40,458 nucleotides of DNA from Thermoleophilaceae bacterium (GTDB lineage: Bacteria; Actinomycetota; Thermoleophilia; Solirubrobacterales; Thermoleophilaceae), in NCBI GenBank assembly GCA_019683805.1, contig JADGHQ010000018.1:1-40458 (forward strand), read 5' to 3'. Of the stretch, positions 1 to 8,547 are shown piece by piece. The number at the start of each line of letters is the position of its first letter. Positions within the stretch are counted from its first letter, which is position 1. The notes under the pieces are model-generated. The model did not search any database. It saw only the letters and a list, made by a program, of their open reading frames with translations, and was not told where the DNA came from. The position numbers were made by a program, and so were the translations under genes.

Positions 1-1
1 G

Positions 2-1375
2 GGCGAGCTGCGCGCGCGCGAGCTGGTCGAGGAGGCGCTCCGGCGCATCGACGAGCTCGACGGGCGCCTGAACGCCTTCACCGTGGTGGACGCCGAGCGC
101 GCGCTTGCCGCGGCCGACGCGGTGCGGCCGGGCGACGAGCGGCCGTTCGCGGGCGTCCCGACCGCGATCAAGGACCTCGCGGCGCTCGCCGGCTTGCCGG
201 CCGCCCACGGCTCGGAGCTGTTCGGCGACTGGACGCCCGACTACGACGACCACGTCGTGCGCCGGATCAAGGACGCCGGCTTCGTGATCGTGGGCAAGAC
301 GCAGACCCCCGAGCTGGGCATCCTGCCCGTCACCGAGCCGCGCCGCTTCGGGCCCGCCCGCAACCCCTGGGACCCCGAGCGCACGCCGGGCGGCTCCTCT
401 GGCGGCGCGGGCGCCGCCGTGGCCGCGGGGATGCTGCCGGTGGCGCACGGCAGCGACGGCGGCGGCTCGATCCGCATTCCCGCCGCCTGCTGCGGGCTCG
501 TGGGGCTGAAGCCGGCGCGCGGCCGCATCTCGCGCGGCCCGCGCGCGGGGGACTCGTTCCTCGCGACCGACGGGATGCTCTGCCGCACGGTCGCGGACGC
601 GGCCCGCACGCTCGACGCGCTGGCGGGCTACGAGCCAGGGGACGCCACCTGGGCGCCTCCTCCGACCGAGCCGTTCGCCGACGCCGTGCGGCGCGAGCCG
701 GGGCGGCTGCGCGTCGCGCTCGTCACCGAGCCGCCGCTCCCCGCGGAGGTCGACCCCGTGGCGATCGCCGCCGTGCGGATCGCGGCCGAGCGCCTCGAGT
801 CGCTCGGCCACGCGGTCGAGGAGGCCGCGCCCCCCTGGGCGGGCTGGAGCGACCTGCCCCAGCTCTTCACCACCGTCTTCACGACCGCGATCGCGAGCGG
901 CGTGCTGCTCGGGGCGCGCGTGACCGGGCGCGAGCCCTCTCCCGAGCTCGTCGAGCCGCTCACCTGGGAGCTGTTCGAGCGCGTGTCGGCGGTCGACGCG
1001 CCGCACTACCAGGCCGCGCTCTCGCAGCTCCAGGCCCGCGCCCGCGCGGTGGTGGAGTGGGCGCTCCGGTACGACTTCGTGCTGACGCCGGCGCTCGCGC
1101 AGCGGCCGCTGCGGATCGGCGAGCTCGACCCCTGCGGCGACGCGCCGCTCAAGGCCTTCGCGGCCTCGGGCCGCTTCACGCCGTTCACCTCGGTCTTCAA
1201 CGTCACCGGTCAGCCGGCGGTCTCGCTGCCCGTCGAGATCGCCCCCGACGGGCTCCCGGTCGCGGTCCAGCTCTCCGGCAGGCCAGCCGGCGAGGGCGGG
1301 CTGCTCGCGCTCGCGGCCCAGCTCGAGCAGGCGCTCGGCTTCGACGCGCGCCCGCGCCCGCTAGAGGCCCGCTAG
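2..1375 (+). CDS. Amidase signature family hydrolase (5' truncated by window edge)
   Basis: This is an amidase of the Ser-cisSer-Lys family, which hydrolyses amide bonds to an acid and ammonia or an amine. The reading frame is open from base 2, and the residues before the first GTG (position 83) already read as a family N-terminus (RELVEEALRRIDELDGRLNA), so the true start lies upstream of the window. The catalytic Lys sits in GVPTAIKDLAAL, followed by the Gly/Ser-rich block GGSSGGAGAAVAAG (about 390-432) and then HGSDGGGSIRIPAACCGLVG, which carries the cis-Ser and the nucleophile Ser. The C-terminal part (FTSVFNVTGQPAVSLPV) is also typical. Substrate cannot be told from sequence; GatA is unlikely because there is no gatB or gatC beside it. 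It ends 63 bp before the P450 operator and is probably a separate unit. Confidence 0.93.
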   Translation, partial: GELRARELVEEALRRIDELDGRLNAFTVVDAERALAAADAVRPGDERPFAGVPTAIKDLAALAGLPAAHGSELFGDWTPDYDDHVVRRIKDAGFVIVGKTQTPELGILPVTEPRRFGPARNPWDPERTPGGSSGGAGAAVAAGMLPVAHGSDGGGSIRIPAACCGLVGLKPARGRISRGPRAGDSFLATDGMLCRTVADAARTLDALAGYEPGDATWAPPPTEPFADAVRREPGRLRVALVTEPPLPAEVDPVAIAAVRIAAERLESLGHAVEEAAPPWAGWSDLPQLFTTVFTTAIASGVLLGARVTGREPSPELVEPLTWELFERVSAVDAPHYQAALSQLQARARAVVEWALRYDFVLTPALAQRPLRIGELDPCGDAPLKAFAASGRFTPFTSVFNVTGQPAVSLPVEIAPDGLPVAVQLSGRPAGEGGLLALAAQLEQALGFDARPRPLEAR

Positions 1376-1394
1376 CCCCGACGGCCGAAGTCGG

Positions 1395-1426
1395 ATACTC
1401 TCCGGTATTCGGATACCTGCGAGTAT
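1395..1426 (+). promoter_or_regulatory. Tandem ATAC-N6-GTAT operator of the P450-tetR operon
   Basis: Two identical dyads follow each other: ATAC (1395-1398), six bases, GTAT (1405-1408), four bases, ATAC (1413-1416), six bases, GTAT (1423-1426). Their centres are 18 bp apart, close to two helical turns. The block ends 12 bp before the P450 ATG, where the promoter must lie; GAGTAT (1421-1426) could serve as a -10. The second gene of the operon is a TetR repressor, so it is the natural ligand (inference). Confidence 0.65.
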
Positions 1427-1438
1427 GCGAGGTGCGCG

Positions 1439-2806
1439 ATGACGGAGACGACCAAGACCCCGAGCCTCCCGCCCGGCCCGCGCTGGCCGATGGCCCTCTC
1501 GACGCTTGCCTGGTGGACGCGCCCGATCCCGTTCATGGCGCGCATGGCGCGCCGCTACGGCGACATGTTCACGGTGCGTATCGCGCACGAGGGCAACTGG
1601 GTGTTCGTCTCGCACCCCGACGCGATCAAGCAGGTTTTCACCGCGGACCCGCGCGTCGCGCACGCCGGCGAGGCGAACCGCATCCTCCTGCCCGTGCTCG
1701 GCCCGAAGTCCGTGCTGCTGCTCGACGAGGCCGAGCACATGCGCGAGCGCAAGCTCATGCTCCCCTCCCTCCATGGCGAGCGCGTGCAGCGCTACGGCGG
1801 CCTGATGACCGAGATCGCCCAGCGTGAGATCGCGAGCTGGCCGGTGGGACAGCGGTTCGAGGTCTGGCCGCGGATGCAGGCCGTGACGCTCGAGGTGATC
1901 CTCCACGCCGTCTTCGGCATCCGCGACGCACAGCGCCTGGCAGACCTCCGCCGGCTGCTCCCGCAGGTGCTCGCCTGGGTGTCGTCGTTCCGGCAGACCT
2001 TCTGGCTCGGCCTGGTCGGGCCGGAGCGCGCGAGCCGCAGCCGCGATCTGCGCGCGACGCTCGCGCCCGTCGACCGCATCCTGATCGACGAGGCCCGCCG
2101 CCGCCGCGAGGCGCCGGATCTCGAGGAGCGCGAGGACATCCTGTCGCTGCTCGTGCAGGCGCGGCACGAGGACGGCAGCCCGATGTCCGAAGACGAGCTG
2201 CGCGACGAGCTGATGACGCTGCTCGTGGCCGGGCACGAGACCACGGCCACCGCGCTCGCCTGGGCGGTCGAGCGCCTCGTACGCCACCCCGACAAGCTCG
2301 AGCGGCTCCGCGCCGAGGTCGAGGCCGGCGAGGACGCCTATCTCGACGCCGTCACCAAGGAGACGCTGCGGCTACGGCCGGCGCTCCCGATCGTGCTGCG
2401 CCGGCTCACCACCGATTTCGAGGTCGGCGGCCACCTCCTGCCCGCAGGCACCCGCGTGGCGCCCTGCATCTACCTCGTGCACAGGCGCCCGGACGTCTAC
2501 CCGCAGCCGCAGCGCTTCCTGCCCGAGCGCTTCCTCGAGCGCCCGGCGGGCACCTACACGTGGATCCCGTTCGGCGGCGGCGTGCGGCGCTGCCTCGGCG
2601 CCGCGTTCGCGGTGTTCGAGATGAAGGCCGTGCTGCGCGCGCTCGTCTCGATGGCGCGGCTGCGCCCGGTCGACCCGGCGCCCGAGCTCACGCGGCGGCG
2701 CGTGATCGTGCACAGCCCCTCGCGCGGCGGCGCGGTCATAGCCGACGAGATCCGCCGCGAGGCGCCTGCGGCCGTGCCCGCCGAGCCCGCTCCGGCGGCT
2801 GCGTGA
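1439..2806 (+). CDS. Cytochrome P450
   Basis: A 455-residue soluble bacterial P450, a heme monooxygenase using electrons from a ferredoxin. All family landmarks are visible: I-helix AGHETT at 264-269 (oxygen activation), ExxR at 308-311 (ETLRLRP), and the heme loop FGGGVRRCLG with the thiolate Cys at about 385. The N-terminus is proline-rich (PSLPPGPRWP) and has no membrane anchor. It resembles CYP135/CYP138-type actinobacterial enzymes from memory; the substrate is unknown. The ATG follows the tandem operator closely, and no good Shine-Dalgarno sequence precedes it. The stop codon overlaps the tetR start (TGATG), so the two are co-translated. No reductase is adjacent; a 3Fe-4S ferredoxin gene lies 20 kb away at 22944-23201. 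Confidence 0.97.
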   Translation: MTETTKTPSLPPGPRWPMALSTLAWWTRPIPFMARMARRYGDMFTVRIAHEGNWVFVSHPDAIKQVFTADPRVAHAGEANRILLPVLGPKSVLLLDEAEHMRERKLMLPSLHGERVQRYGGLMTEIAQREIASWPVGQRFEVWPRMQAVTLEVILHAVFGIRDAQRLADLRRLLPQVLAWVSSFRQTFWLGLVGPERASRSRDLRATLAPVDRILIDEARRRREAPDLEEREDILSLLVQARHEDGSPMSEDELRDELMTLLVAGHETTATALAWAVERLVRHPDKLERLRAEVEAGEDAYLDAVTKETLRLRPALPIVLRRLTTDFEVGGHLLPAGTRVAPCIYLVHRRPDVYPQPQRFLPERFLERPAGTYTWIPFGGGVRRCLGAAFAVFEMKAVLRALVSMARLRPVDPAPELTRRRVIVHSPSRGGAVIADEIRREAPAAVPAEPAPAAA

Positions 2807-3438
2807 TGGCGGCCGGAGCGCGGCTCACCCGGGCGCAGCAGCGCGCGCGGACGCGCTCGGCGCTGCTCGAGTCGGCCACGCGCGTGTTCGCCGAGCGCGG
2901 GCTCGAGCGCGCCTCGATCGACGAGGTGGCGGAGGCCGCGGGCTACACGAAGGGCGCGTTCTACGCGAACTTCGCGAGCAAGGCCGACCTCTTCCTGGCG
3001 ATGCTCGAGGAGCGCTTCGCCGAGCGGATCGAGGAGCTCGACGCGGTGACCCGCACCGACGAGAGCCCCGAGCTGCAGGCGCGCGAGGCGGGGCTCGACT
3101 TCGCCCGCTTCGCCGCGGGCGACCCCGACTGGCAGCGCCTGTTCCTCGAGTTCGCGGCCTACGCGACGCGCGACCCGGAGTTCCGCGAGCAGCTCGTGGC
3201 GCGCTACCGCCAGCTGCGCGAGCGGATCGCCGCGCTGTACGAGCGCCGCGCGCAGGAGCTCGAGATCGCGACGCCCGTCCCCGCCGAGCAGGTCGCGCTG
3301 ATCACGTTCGCGATGGCCAACGGGTTCGCGCTCGAGAAGCTGCTCGAGCCCGAGGCCGTGCCGGACGACCTCTTCGCGACGATGCTGTTCGTCTTCTTCA
3401 CCGGCCTTCGGACGCTGGCCGAGCAAGAGGCCGACTGA
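2806..3438 (+). CDS. TetR/AcrR family transcriptional regulator
   Basis: A 210-residue TetR-type repressor. The N-terminal HTH is clear: RSALLESATRVFAERG, then ASIDEVAEAAGYTKGAFYANF with the usual recognition-helix GxFYxxF pattern, then KADLFLAMLEERF. The C-terminal ligand-binding part is helical and unassigned. The ATG at 2806 shares its A with the P450 stop (TGATG); the reading frame is open further upstream, but that stretch is antisense-like noise inside the P450 gene. Because it is the distal gene of the P450 operon and a tandem dyad lies in front, it probably represses its own operon and is released by a P450 substrate or a related ligand (inference). Confidence 0.95.
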   Translation: MAAGARLTRAQQRARTRSALLESATRVFAERGLERASIDEVAEAAGYTKGAFYANFASKADLFLAMLEERFAERIEELDAVTRTDESPELQAREAGLDFARFAAGDPDWQRLFLEFAAYATRDPEFREQLVARYRQLRERIAALYERRAQELEIATPVPAEQVALITFAMANGFALEKLLEPEAVPDDLFATMLFVFFTGLRTLAEQEAD

Positions 3439-3445
3439 GGCCCGA

Positions 3446-3472
3446 GGGGCCGGCGTCGCGCGCGCCGGCCCC
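3446..3472. terminator. GC-rich hairpin between convergent genes
   Basis: GGGGCCGGCG (3446-3455) pairs perfectly with CGCCGGCCCC (3463-3472) around a 7-nt loop. It starts 8 bp after the tetR stop and lies 17 bp from the end of the convergent membrane-protein gene. There is no T-tract, as is common in high-GC actinobacteria. It probably terminates transcription from both sides. Confidence 0.6.
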
Positions 3473-3488
3473 CGGGCGCGAGGTGGCC

Positions 3489-4025
3489 TCAGCGCGGCGC
3501 GGTCGTGCCGGTGCCGGCCGCGGCGTGTTCGCGCTCTGTCTCCGAGCGCCCCGCGCCATAGCCGGCCGCTGTGGCCCTCGCCGCCACCGGCCGGGCCGTG
3601 AGCATGCCGTATGCGTACGACGAGAGCGCCGTGATGATCGCTCCGACGAGGTAGAACATGCCCAGCCACTCGATCGTGCGGCGGAAGCTGCCGAAGAGGG
3701 CCGGGCCCACGTCGATCGAGCCGTGGTTCCACAGCATGCTCGTGGTCGGCCCGATCACGAGCCAGATGCCGCCGAGCGCGGCGAGCAGCGCTCCCGTGCG
3801 CGCCGACGCGCGGAACGCGCTCGTCATCAGCAGCAGGCCGCCGAAGAAGGCGGCGGCGCCGGGCAGGATCTCGAGCCAGAGCCGATCCACCATCCAGAAC
3901 CACGTCTCGTCGTTGTGGATGGAGTAGTTGAAGTAGGGCCCAACGAAGGGGATGAGGGCCGCCCAGAGCCCCAGGACCATCACGATCAACCCGGTCAGGC
4001 CGCCTCGCGTCCTCGGAATCCTCAT
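3489..4025 (-). CDS. Small four-helix membrane protein of unknown function
   Basis: A 178-residue protein with four hydrophobic segments: GLIVMVLGLWAALIPFVGPYF, ILPGAAAFFGGLLLMTSAF, TGALLAALGGIWLVIGP and FYLVGAIITALSSYAYGML. Between helices 1 and 2 is a Trp-rich loop (DETWFWMVDRLWLE), and the C-terminal tail is hydrophilic and Ala/Thr/Gly-rich. The start at 4025 (MRIPRTRGG) is chosen because AGGGGAGGTGG lies 7-10 nt before it; a GTG nine codons upstream (4052) would place that ribosome site inside the gene. The layout resembles SPW-type small membrane proteins, but I do not recognise a named family. It is monocistronic, converging on tetR and facing away from the thr operon. Confidence 0.85.
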   Translation of the reverse strand: MRIPRTRGGLTGLIVMVLGLWAALIPFVGPYFNYSIHNDETWFWMVDRLWLEILPGAAAFFGGLLLMTSAFRASARTGALLAALGGIWLVIGPTTSMLWNHGSIDVGPALFGSFRRTIEWLGMFYLVGAIITALSSYAYGMLTARPVAARATAAGYGAGRSETEREHAAAGTGTTAPR

Positions 4026-4064
4026 GCTTGTACCACCTCCCCTGTAGTTCACCGGGAGTTTGCC

Positions 4065-4090
4065 CCCACGTCCCTGCCGCCTAACGTGGG
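4065..4090 (-). terminator. Hairpin downstream of the lysA-thrB operon
   Basis: CCCACGT (4065-4071) and ACGTGGG (4084-4090) form a perfect 7-bp stem with a 12-nt loop, about 60 bp beyond the thrB stop in the direction of transcription. No T-run follows. It could equally be a regulatory dyad of the membrane-protein gene starting at 4025, which lies just beyond it. Confidence 0.4.
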
Positions 4091-4149
4091 CGGCGAGGCT
4101 CCGCCCCTGCGGCCGGCCGCGCCCGCGCCGCGCGCCGTCGCGCCGGCGG

Positions 4150-5001
4150 TCAGATCGCGCGCACGCTCGCGCCCTCCGGCGCGAACGTCACCCGCCGCAG
4201 CTCGCAGTCCGGCGCCTGCGCCCGGAGGCGCTCGAGCAGCCCGCCGGTCTGCTCGAAGTGCGACCAGAAGAGGACGGTCGGCCCCGCTCCCGAGATCGTG
4301 GCGCCCAGCGCCCCCAGCTCGCGCGCGCTGCCGACGAGCTCCATCGAGCGCGGGTAGAGGCGCCGCCTGCGCGGTTGGTGGATGCGGTCCGAGAGGCCCC
4401 GCCGCACGAGGTCGAGGTCCGAGCGCGCGAGCCCGAGCATCAGCAGCGCGGTGCGCGCGACATTGTGCACCGCGTCTGCGATCGGCACCTCGGCGGGCAG
4501 CGCCGCGCGCGCCTCCTGCGTCGGGACCGCGTGCGGCGGGATCGCGAGCACGCCCTCGAGCTCGGGCGGCGGCTCGAGGCGCTCCACCCCCTCCTCGGCG
4601 CAGATCACGAAGCCGCCGTAGAGAGCGGCCGCCACGTTGTCCGGGTGCCCCTCTAGCTCGCCGGCCACCCGGTAGAGGTCGGCGTCGAGCTCGAACATGT
4701 GGTCGGCGGCGACGAGCCCCGCCACGATCGCCGCGGCGCTCGAGCCGAGCCCAGCGGCGAGCGGGATGTCCGAGCGGATGCGAAAGCTCAGCCCGTCGGC
4801 GGGGTGGAGGCGCTCGAACGCCCGCACGCAGAGGTTCGAGCGGTCGAGCGGCACGCCCGGCACGTCCGACTCGACAGAGAACTCGCCGCTCTCCTCGACC
4901 TCGAGCTCGAGGTGGATCGAGACGGCGGCGGCGAGCACGTCGTACCCCGGCCCGAGGTTGGCGGACGAGGCGGGGACGCGAACGAGCCTGCGCCGGTTCA
5001 T
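4150..5001 (-). CDS. thrB: Homoserine kinase
   Basis: A 283-residue GHMP-family kinase that phosphorylates L-homoserine with ATP, the step before threonine synthase. The N-terminus [20 protein letters not shown] is the usual substrate-side motif. The GHMP phosphate-binding loop is [16 protein letters not shown], followed by [14 protein letters not shown]; the C-terminal glycine motif is [13 protein letters not shown]. The ATG at 5001 overlaps the thrC stop as ATGA, so translation is coupled. It is the last gene of lysA-hom-thrC-thrB. Length and motifs are normal for the family. Confidence 0.97.
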   Translation of the reverse strand: MNRRRLVRVPASSANLGPGYDVLAAAVSIHLELEVEESGEFSVESDVPGVPLDRSNLCVRAFERLHPADGLSFRIRSDIPLAAGLGSSAAAIVAGLVAADHMFELDADLYRVAGELEGHPDNVAAALYGGFVICAEEGVERLEPPPELEGVLAIPPHAVPTQEARAALPAEVPIADAVHNVARTALLMLGLARSDLDLVRRGLSDRIHQPRRRRLYPRSMELVGSARELGALGATISGAGPTVLFWSHFEQTGGLLERLRAQAPDCELRRVTFAPEGASVRAI

Positions 5002-5993
5002 TCCCCGAGCACGGCGCGCTCGACAGCCTCGATCTCGGGCTCGCACGGGATGACGGACGCCGCCTGCCGAAGCGCCGTCTGCGGGTCCTTGAGGCCGTGC
5101 CCCGTGAGGACGCAGACCACGCGCCCCTCGGCGCCGTACTTGAGCAGCCCCGCCACGCACGCCGCCGAGGCGGGCTCGCAGAAGATGCCCTCGCGGCGGC
5201 CGAGCAGCTCGTAGGCCTCGAGGATCTCCTCGTCGGTCACGGCGCGAATCGCGCCGCGCGACGCCGTGACCGCGTCCATCGCGTCCTCCCAGCGCGCCGG
5301 GTTGCCGATGCGGATGGCTGAGGCCACCGTCTCGGGCTCCTCCACCGGCCGTCCGTGCACGAGCGGCGCGGCGCCCGCGGCCTGGTAGCCGTGCAGCCGC
5401 GGCGCGACGCCGTACTCCTGGAAGCCGCGCCACCAGGCGGTGATGTTGCCCGCGTTGCCGACCGGGATGCAGAGCACGTCGGGGGCCTCCCCCAGCTCGT
5501 CGCAGACCTCGAAGGCGCCGGTCTTCTGGCCCTCGAGCCGGTACTCGTTGACCGAGTTGACGAGCGCGATCGGCCGCCGCTCGACCAGCTCGCGCACAAG
5601 CGCGAGCGCCTCGTCGAAGTTGCCGCGCAGCGCGATCACGCGCGCGCCGTGCATCAGCGCCTGGGCGAGCTTGCCGGTCGCGATCTTGCCCTCCGGCACG
5701 ATGACCGCGCCCTTGAGGCCCGCCTTCGCGGCGTAGGCCGCGGCGCTCGCCGCGGTGTTGCCCGTGGACGCGCACACGACCGCCTTCGCCCCCTCCGCGA
5801 CGGCCGCCGACACGGCCACGGTCATGCCGCGGTCCTTGAACGAGCCGGTCGGGTTCGAGCCCTCGAACTTGAGCCAGACCTCCGCGCCCACGCGCTTCGA
5901 CAGCCAGGGCGCGGGCGCGAGCGGCGTGTCGCCCTCGCCGAGGGTCACGTGCGGCTCAACCGGAAGCCGGTCGCGGTAGCGCCAGAGGCTCAG
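4998..5993 (-). CDS. thrC: Threonine synthase (probable CTG start)
   Basis: A PLP enzyme converting O-phospho-L-homoserine to L-threonine. Landmarks are GEGDTPL, the PLP lysine in [13 protein letters not shown] (about K53), [26 protein letters not shown] and [15 protein letters not shown]. The first ATG/GTG in frame is the GTG at 5948, but that would remove the family N-terminus [15 protein letters not shown], which is encoded upstream in the same frame. The only plausible start before it is CTG at 5993, which overlaps the hom stop as CTGA, the same geometry as the ATGA junction at the thrC/thrB end. With it the protein is 331 residues. The function is certain; the CTG start is an inference. 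Confidence 0.93.
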   Translation of the reverse strand: MSLWRYRDRLPVEPHVTLGEGDTPLAPAPWLSKRVGAEVWLKFEGSNPTGSFKDRGMTVAVSAAVAEGAKAVVCASTGNTAASAAAYAAKAGLKGAVIVPEGKIATGKLAQALMHGARVIALRGNFDEALALVRELVERRPIALVNSVNEYRLEGQKTGAFEVCDELGEAPDVLCIPVGNAGNITAWWRGFQEYGVAPRLHGYQAAGAAPLVHGRPVEEPETVASAIRIGNPARWEDAMDAVTASRGAIRAVTDEEILEAYELLGRREGIFCEPASAACVAGLLKYGAEGRVVCVLTGHGLKDPQTALRQAASVIPCEPEIEAVERAVLGE

Positions 5994-7204
5994 AACGTCT
6001 CCTCGATCACGCGGATCACGCGCGGCGCCGAGCGCATGAAGTCGAGCCGGCCGATCAGCTCGACGGCCTTCCGGAAGCTCGACTCGAGCACGGGGTGCAC
6101 CACCATCACGAGGCGCGCCTCGTCGCCGAGGCCGTGCTGGATCACGGACTTCACGGACACCCCCTGCCGGCCGAGGATCTCCGCCACCTGGGCCAGCACG
6201 CCGGGTCTGTCCGCCACCTCGAGGTGGAGGTAGAACGCGGACTCCACGTCGCGCACGAGCGGGACCTCGCGGGCCGGCGGCATCAGCGTGGGCGGCGGGA
6301 TCATCGCCGAGATGACGTCGCCGAGCACCGCGCTCGCGGTCTGCGGGCCGCCGGCCCCGGGGCCGGAGAGCGTGATCTCGGTGATCTTCGGCGACTCGAC
6401 CGTGACGGCGTTGAACGAGCCGTTCACCGACGCGAGCGGGTGCTCGCCGTACAGGAACGCGGGGAAGACGCGCACGGAGATGCCCGAGTCGATGCGCTCG
6501 GCCGTGCCGACGAGCTTCAGCGAGAGGCCGAACTCCTTCGCGTAGGCGATGTCGTCGCTCGTCAGCTGCTCGATGCCCTCGTACTGGACGTCGTCGAACG
6601 TCACGGCGGCGCCGAACGCGAGCCGGGCGATGATCGCCATCTTCGCCGCCGCGTCGCGCCCGGTCACGTCCTCGCTCGGGTCCGCCTCCGCGTAGCCGAG
6701 CCGCTGGGCGTCGGCGAGCGCCTGCTCGTAGGACGCGCCGGTGCGCGCCATCTCGCTCAGGATGAAGTTCGTGGTCCCGTTGACGATGCCGTGCACGCGG
6801 TCCACGTGCGCGGCGGCGAGCGTCTCCTGGATCACGCGGATCACGGGCACGACCCCGCCCACCGCCGCCTCGAAGCGGAGCTGCACGCCGGCCTCGCGCG
6901 CGGCGTCGAAGAGCTCCTCCCCGTGGCGCGAGAGCACGGCCTTGTTGGCCGTGACCACGTGCCTGCCGGCGCGCAGCGCGCGCAGCATGTGCTCGCGCGC
7001 CGGCTCGAGGCCACCCATCAGCTCCACGATCAGGTCGCTGCGCTCGAGGATGTCGTCGAAGTCGCCGCGGCTGCGGGTCAGCACGCCGGAGATCTCCGGG
7101 CGCGTGCCGACCTGCGCCTCGATCGCGTCGGCCCGCTCGTCGAGCAGCTCGTGGAACGCCGCCCCGACCGTCCCGTGGCCGAGGAGCCCGACCCTAAACG
7201 TCAC
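5990..7204 (-). CDS. hom: Homoserine dehydrogenase with ACT domain
   Basis: A 404-residue NAD(P)-dependent enzyme that reduces aspartate semialdehyde to homoserine, the branch point toward threonine and methionine. The Rossmann glycine motif is GLLGHGTVG (6-14); the catalytic domain contains [24 protein letters not shown] and [19 protein letters not shown]. From about residue 325 the sequence is an ACT domain ([19 protein letters not shown]), which in actinobacterial enzymes mediates threonine feedback inhibition. The start is GTG at 7204, overlapping the lysA end by 11 bp. There is no fused aspartokinase. Confidence 0.98.
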   Translation of the reverse strand: MTFRVGLLGHGTVGAAFHELLDERADAIEAQVGTRPEISGVLTRSRGDFDDILERSDLIVELMGGLEPAREHMLRALRAGRHVVTANKAVLSRHGEELFDAAREAGVQLRFEAAVGGVVPVIRVIQETLAAAHVDRVHGIVNGTTNFILSEMARTGASYEQALADAQRLGYAEADPSEDVTGRDAAAKMAIIARLAFGAAVTFDDVQYEGIEQLTSDDIAYAKEFGLSLKLVGTAERIDSGISVRVFPAFLYGEHPLASVNGSFNAVTVESPKITEITLSGPGAGGPQTASAVLGDVISAMIPPPTLMPPAREVPLVRDVESAFYLHLEVADRPGVLAQVAEILGRQGVSVKSVIQHGLGDEARLVMVVHPVLESSFRKAVELIGRLDFMRSAPRVIRVIEETF

Positions 7205-8480
7205 GGCGTGTCAGGTCCTCGTAGGTCTCGCGCCGCACGACGACGCGCGCGTCGCCGTCCTTGCAGAAGATCACGGGCGGGCGCGGCACGGCGTTGTAGT
7301 TGTTCGCCATCGCGTGGCCGTAGGCGCCCGTGGCTGGTATCGCCAGGATGTCGCCGGGCCGCGGCGAGTCGAGCCCGACGTCGCGCACCAGGATGTCGCC
7401 CGACTCGCAGTGCATGCCGGCGATCGTGCAGACGTCGGCGCCCCCGGGCCGCGAGGCGATCTCGGCCTCGTAGCGCGAGCCGTAGAGCATGGGCCGCAGG
7501 TTGTCGGACATGCCGCCGTCGACCGCCACGTAGGTGCGCACGCCGGGGATCTCCTTCACCGTGCCGACCGAGTAGATCGTCACGCCCGCGTTGCCGACGA
7601 GCGCGCGGCCCGGCTCGCAGAGGACCGTGACGTGCTCGGGCGCGCCGCGCACCAGCGTGTCGACGTACTCGTCGATCGAGGGCGGCTCGTCCTCGCGCGT
7701 GTAGGCGATCCCGAGGCCCCCGCCGAGGTTGAGCAGCGGGTAGTCGCCCAGCCTGGCGAGCACCTCGACGAGCTTCTCGTAAGGCTCGAGCTCGAAGATC
7801 TGCGAGCCGATGTGGGCGTGCAGCCCGCGCAGCTCGAGGTTGCGGATCGACTCGATCGCGCGCGGCACCTCCTCGACGGAGAAGCCGAACTTCGAGTCGA
7901 TCTGCCCGGTCTGGATGTAGGAGTGCGTCGAGGGCTTGATGCCCGGGGTGACGCGCAGCAGGATCCGCTGGCCGGGCGCGATCCGCTCGAGGCGCTCGAG
8001 CTCGTCGAACGAGTCGGCGACGATGTGCCCCACCCCCGACTCGACGGCGTAGGCGATCTCCGCCTCGCTCTTGTTGTTGCCGTGCATGTAGATCCGCGAG
8101 GGGTCGAAGCCGCCGCGCAGCGCGAGGTGCAGCTCGCCGCCCGAGGCCACGTCGCACGAGAGCCCCTCGGCCGCGAGCAGCTCGTAGGCGGCGGTGCATG
8201 GGAACGCCTTGCTCGCGTAGACGACCTCGAAGCGCTCCCGGCGCGCGCGGAAGGCGTCGAGGAAGGCGCGCGCCCGCGTGCGGATGTCGTCCTCGGCGTA
8301 CACGTACGCCGGCGTGCCGAACTCGCGCGCGAGCTCGACGAGGTCGCAGCCCCCGACCTCGATCCGCCCCGCCTCGTTGAGGCGCGAGCCCAGCGGCCAC
8401 ACGTGCCAGGGCAGGCCGTCGGCCGCCCCGGAGCCCGGGGCGTCCACGGACGCCACCTGGTCGCTGGCCGGCCCAGCCAT
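7194..8480 (-). CDS. lysA: Diaminopimelate decarboxylase
   Basis: A 428-residue fold-type III PLP decarboxylase that makes L-lysine from meso-diaminopimelate. The PLP lysine is in VVYASKAF (about K91). Further motifs are HGNNKSEAEI, the phosphate-binding loop LNLGGGLGI, CEPGRALVG, DGGMSDNLRPMLY and the active-site CESGD. The first 45 residues (WPLGSRLNEAGRIEVGGCDL) fit the actinobacterial LysA N-terminus. It heads the operon, so lysine and threonine synthesis are co-transcribed. A -10-like CATAAT lies 10 bp before the ATG, leaving almost no leader and no Shine-Dalgarno sequence. Confidence 0.97.
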   Translation of the reverse strand: MAGPASDQVASVDAPGSGAADGLPWHVWPLGSRLNEAGRIEVGGCDLVELAREFGTPAYVYAEDDIRTRARAFLDAFRARRERFEVVYASKAFPCTAAYELLAAEGLSCDVASGGELHLALRGGFDPSRIYMHGNNKSEAEIAYAVESGVGHIVADSFDELERLERIAPGQRILLRVTPGIKPSTHSYIQTGQIDSKFGFSVEEVPRAIESIRNLELRGLHAHIGSQIFELEPYEKLVEVLARLGDYPLLNLGGGLGIAYTREDEPPSIDEYVDTLVRGAPEHVTVLCEPGRALVGNAGVTIYSVGTVKEIPGVRTYVAVDGGMSDNLRPMLYGSRYEAEIASRPGGADVCTIAGMHCESGDILVRDVGLDSPRPGDILAIPATGAYGHAMANNYNAVPRPPVIFCKDGDARVVVRRETYEDLTRRDV

Positions 8481-8490
8481 GATCGGCGCG

Positions 8491-8496
8491 ATTATG
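8491..8496 (-). promoter_or_regulatory. -10 element of the lysA-hom-thrC-thrB operon
   Basis: On the minus strand this reads CATAAT (5 of 6 to TATAAT), ending 10 bp before the lysA ATG. A start site 6-7 nt downstream would give a leader of about 3 nt. I see no convincing -35. No leader peptide or attenuator precedes lysA. Confidence 0.5.
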
Positions 8497-8547
8497 AAGC
8501 ACGGCCGGTGCCCGCGCTCCCGCGAGGTCGCCGCGCTGACGCCCGGC

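Noticed and set aside
4998-5948. thrC starting at the GTG of 5948
   Set aside because: It removes the conserved [11 protein letters not shown]-terminus and leaves a 42-bp gap in an operon where the other junctions overlap.
8481-8547. Lysine riboswitch or threonine attenuator before lysA
   Set aside because: Only 67 bp lie between lgt and lysA; there is no conserved riboswitch block, leader peptide with Thr/Lys codons or terminator.
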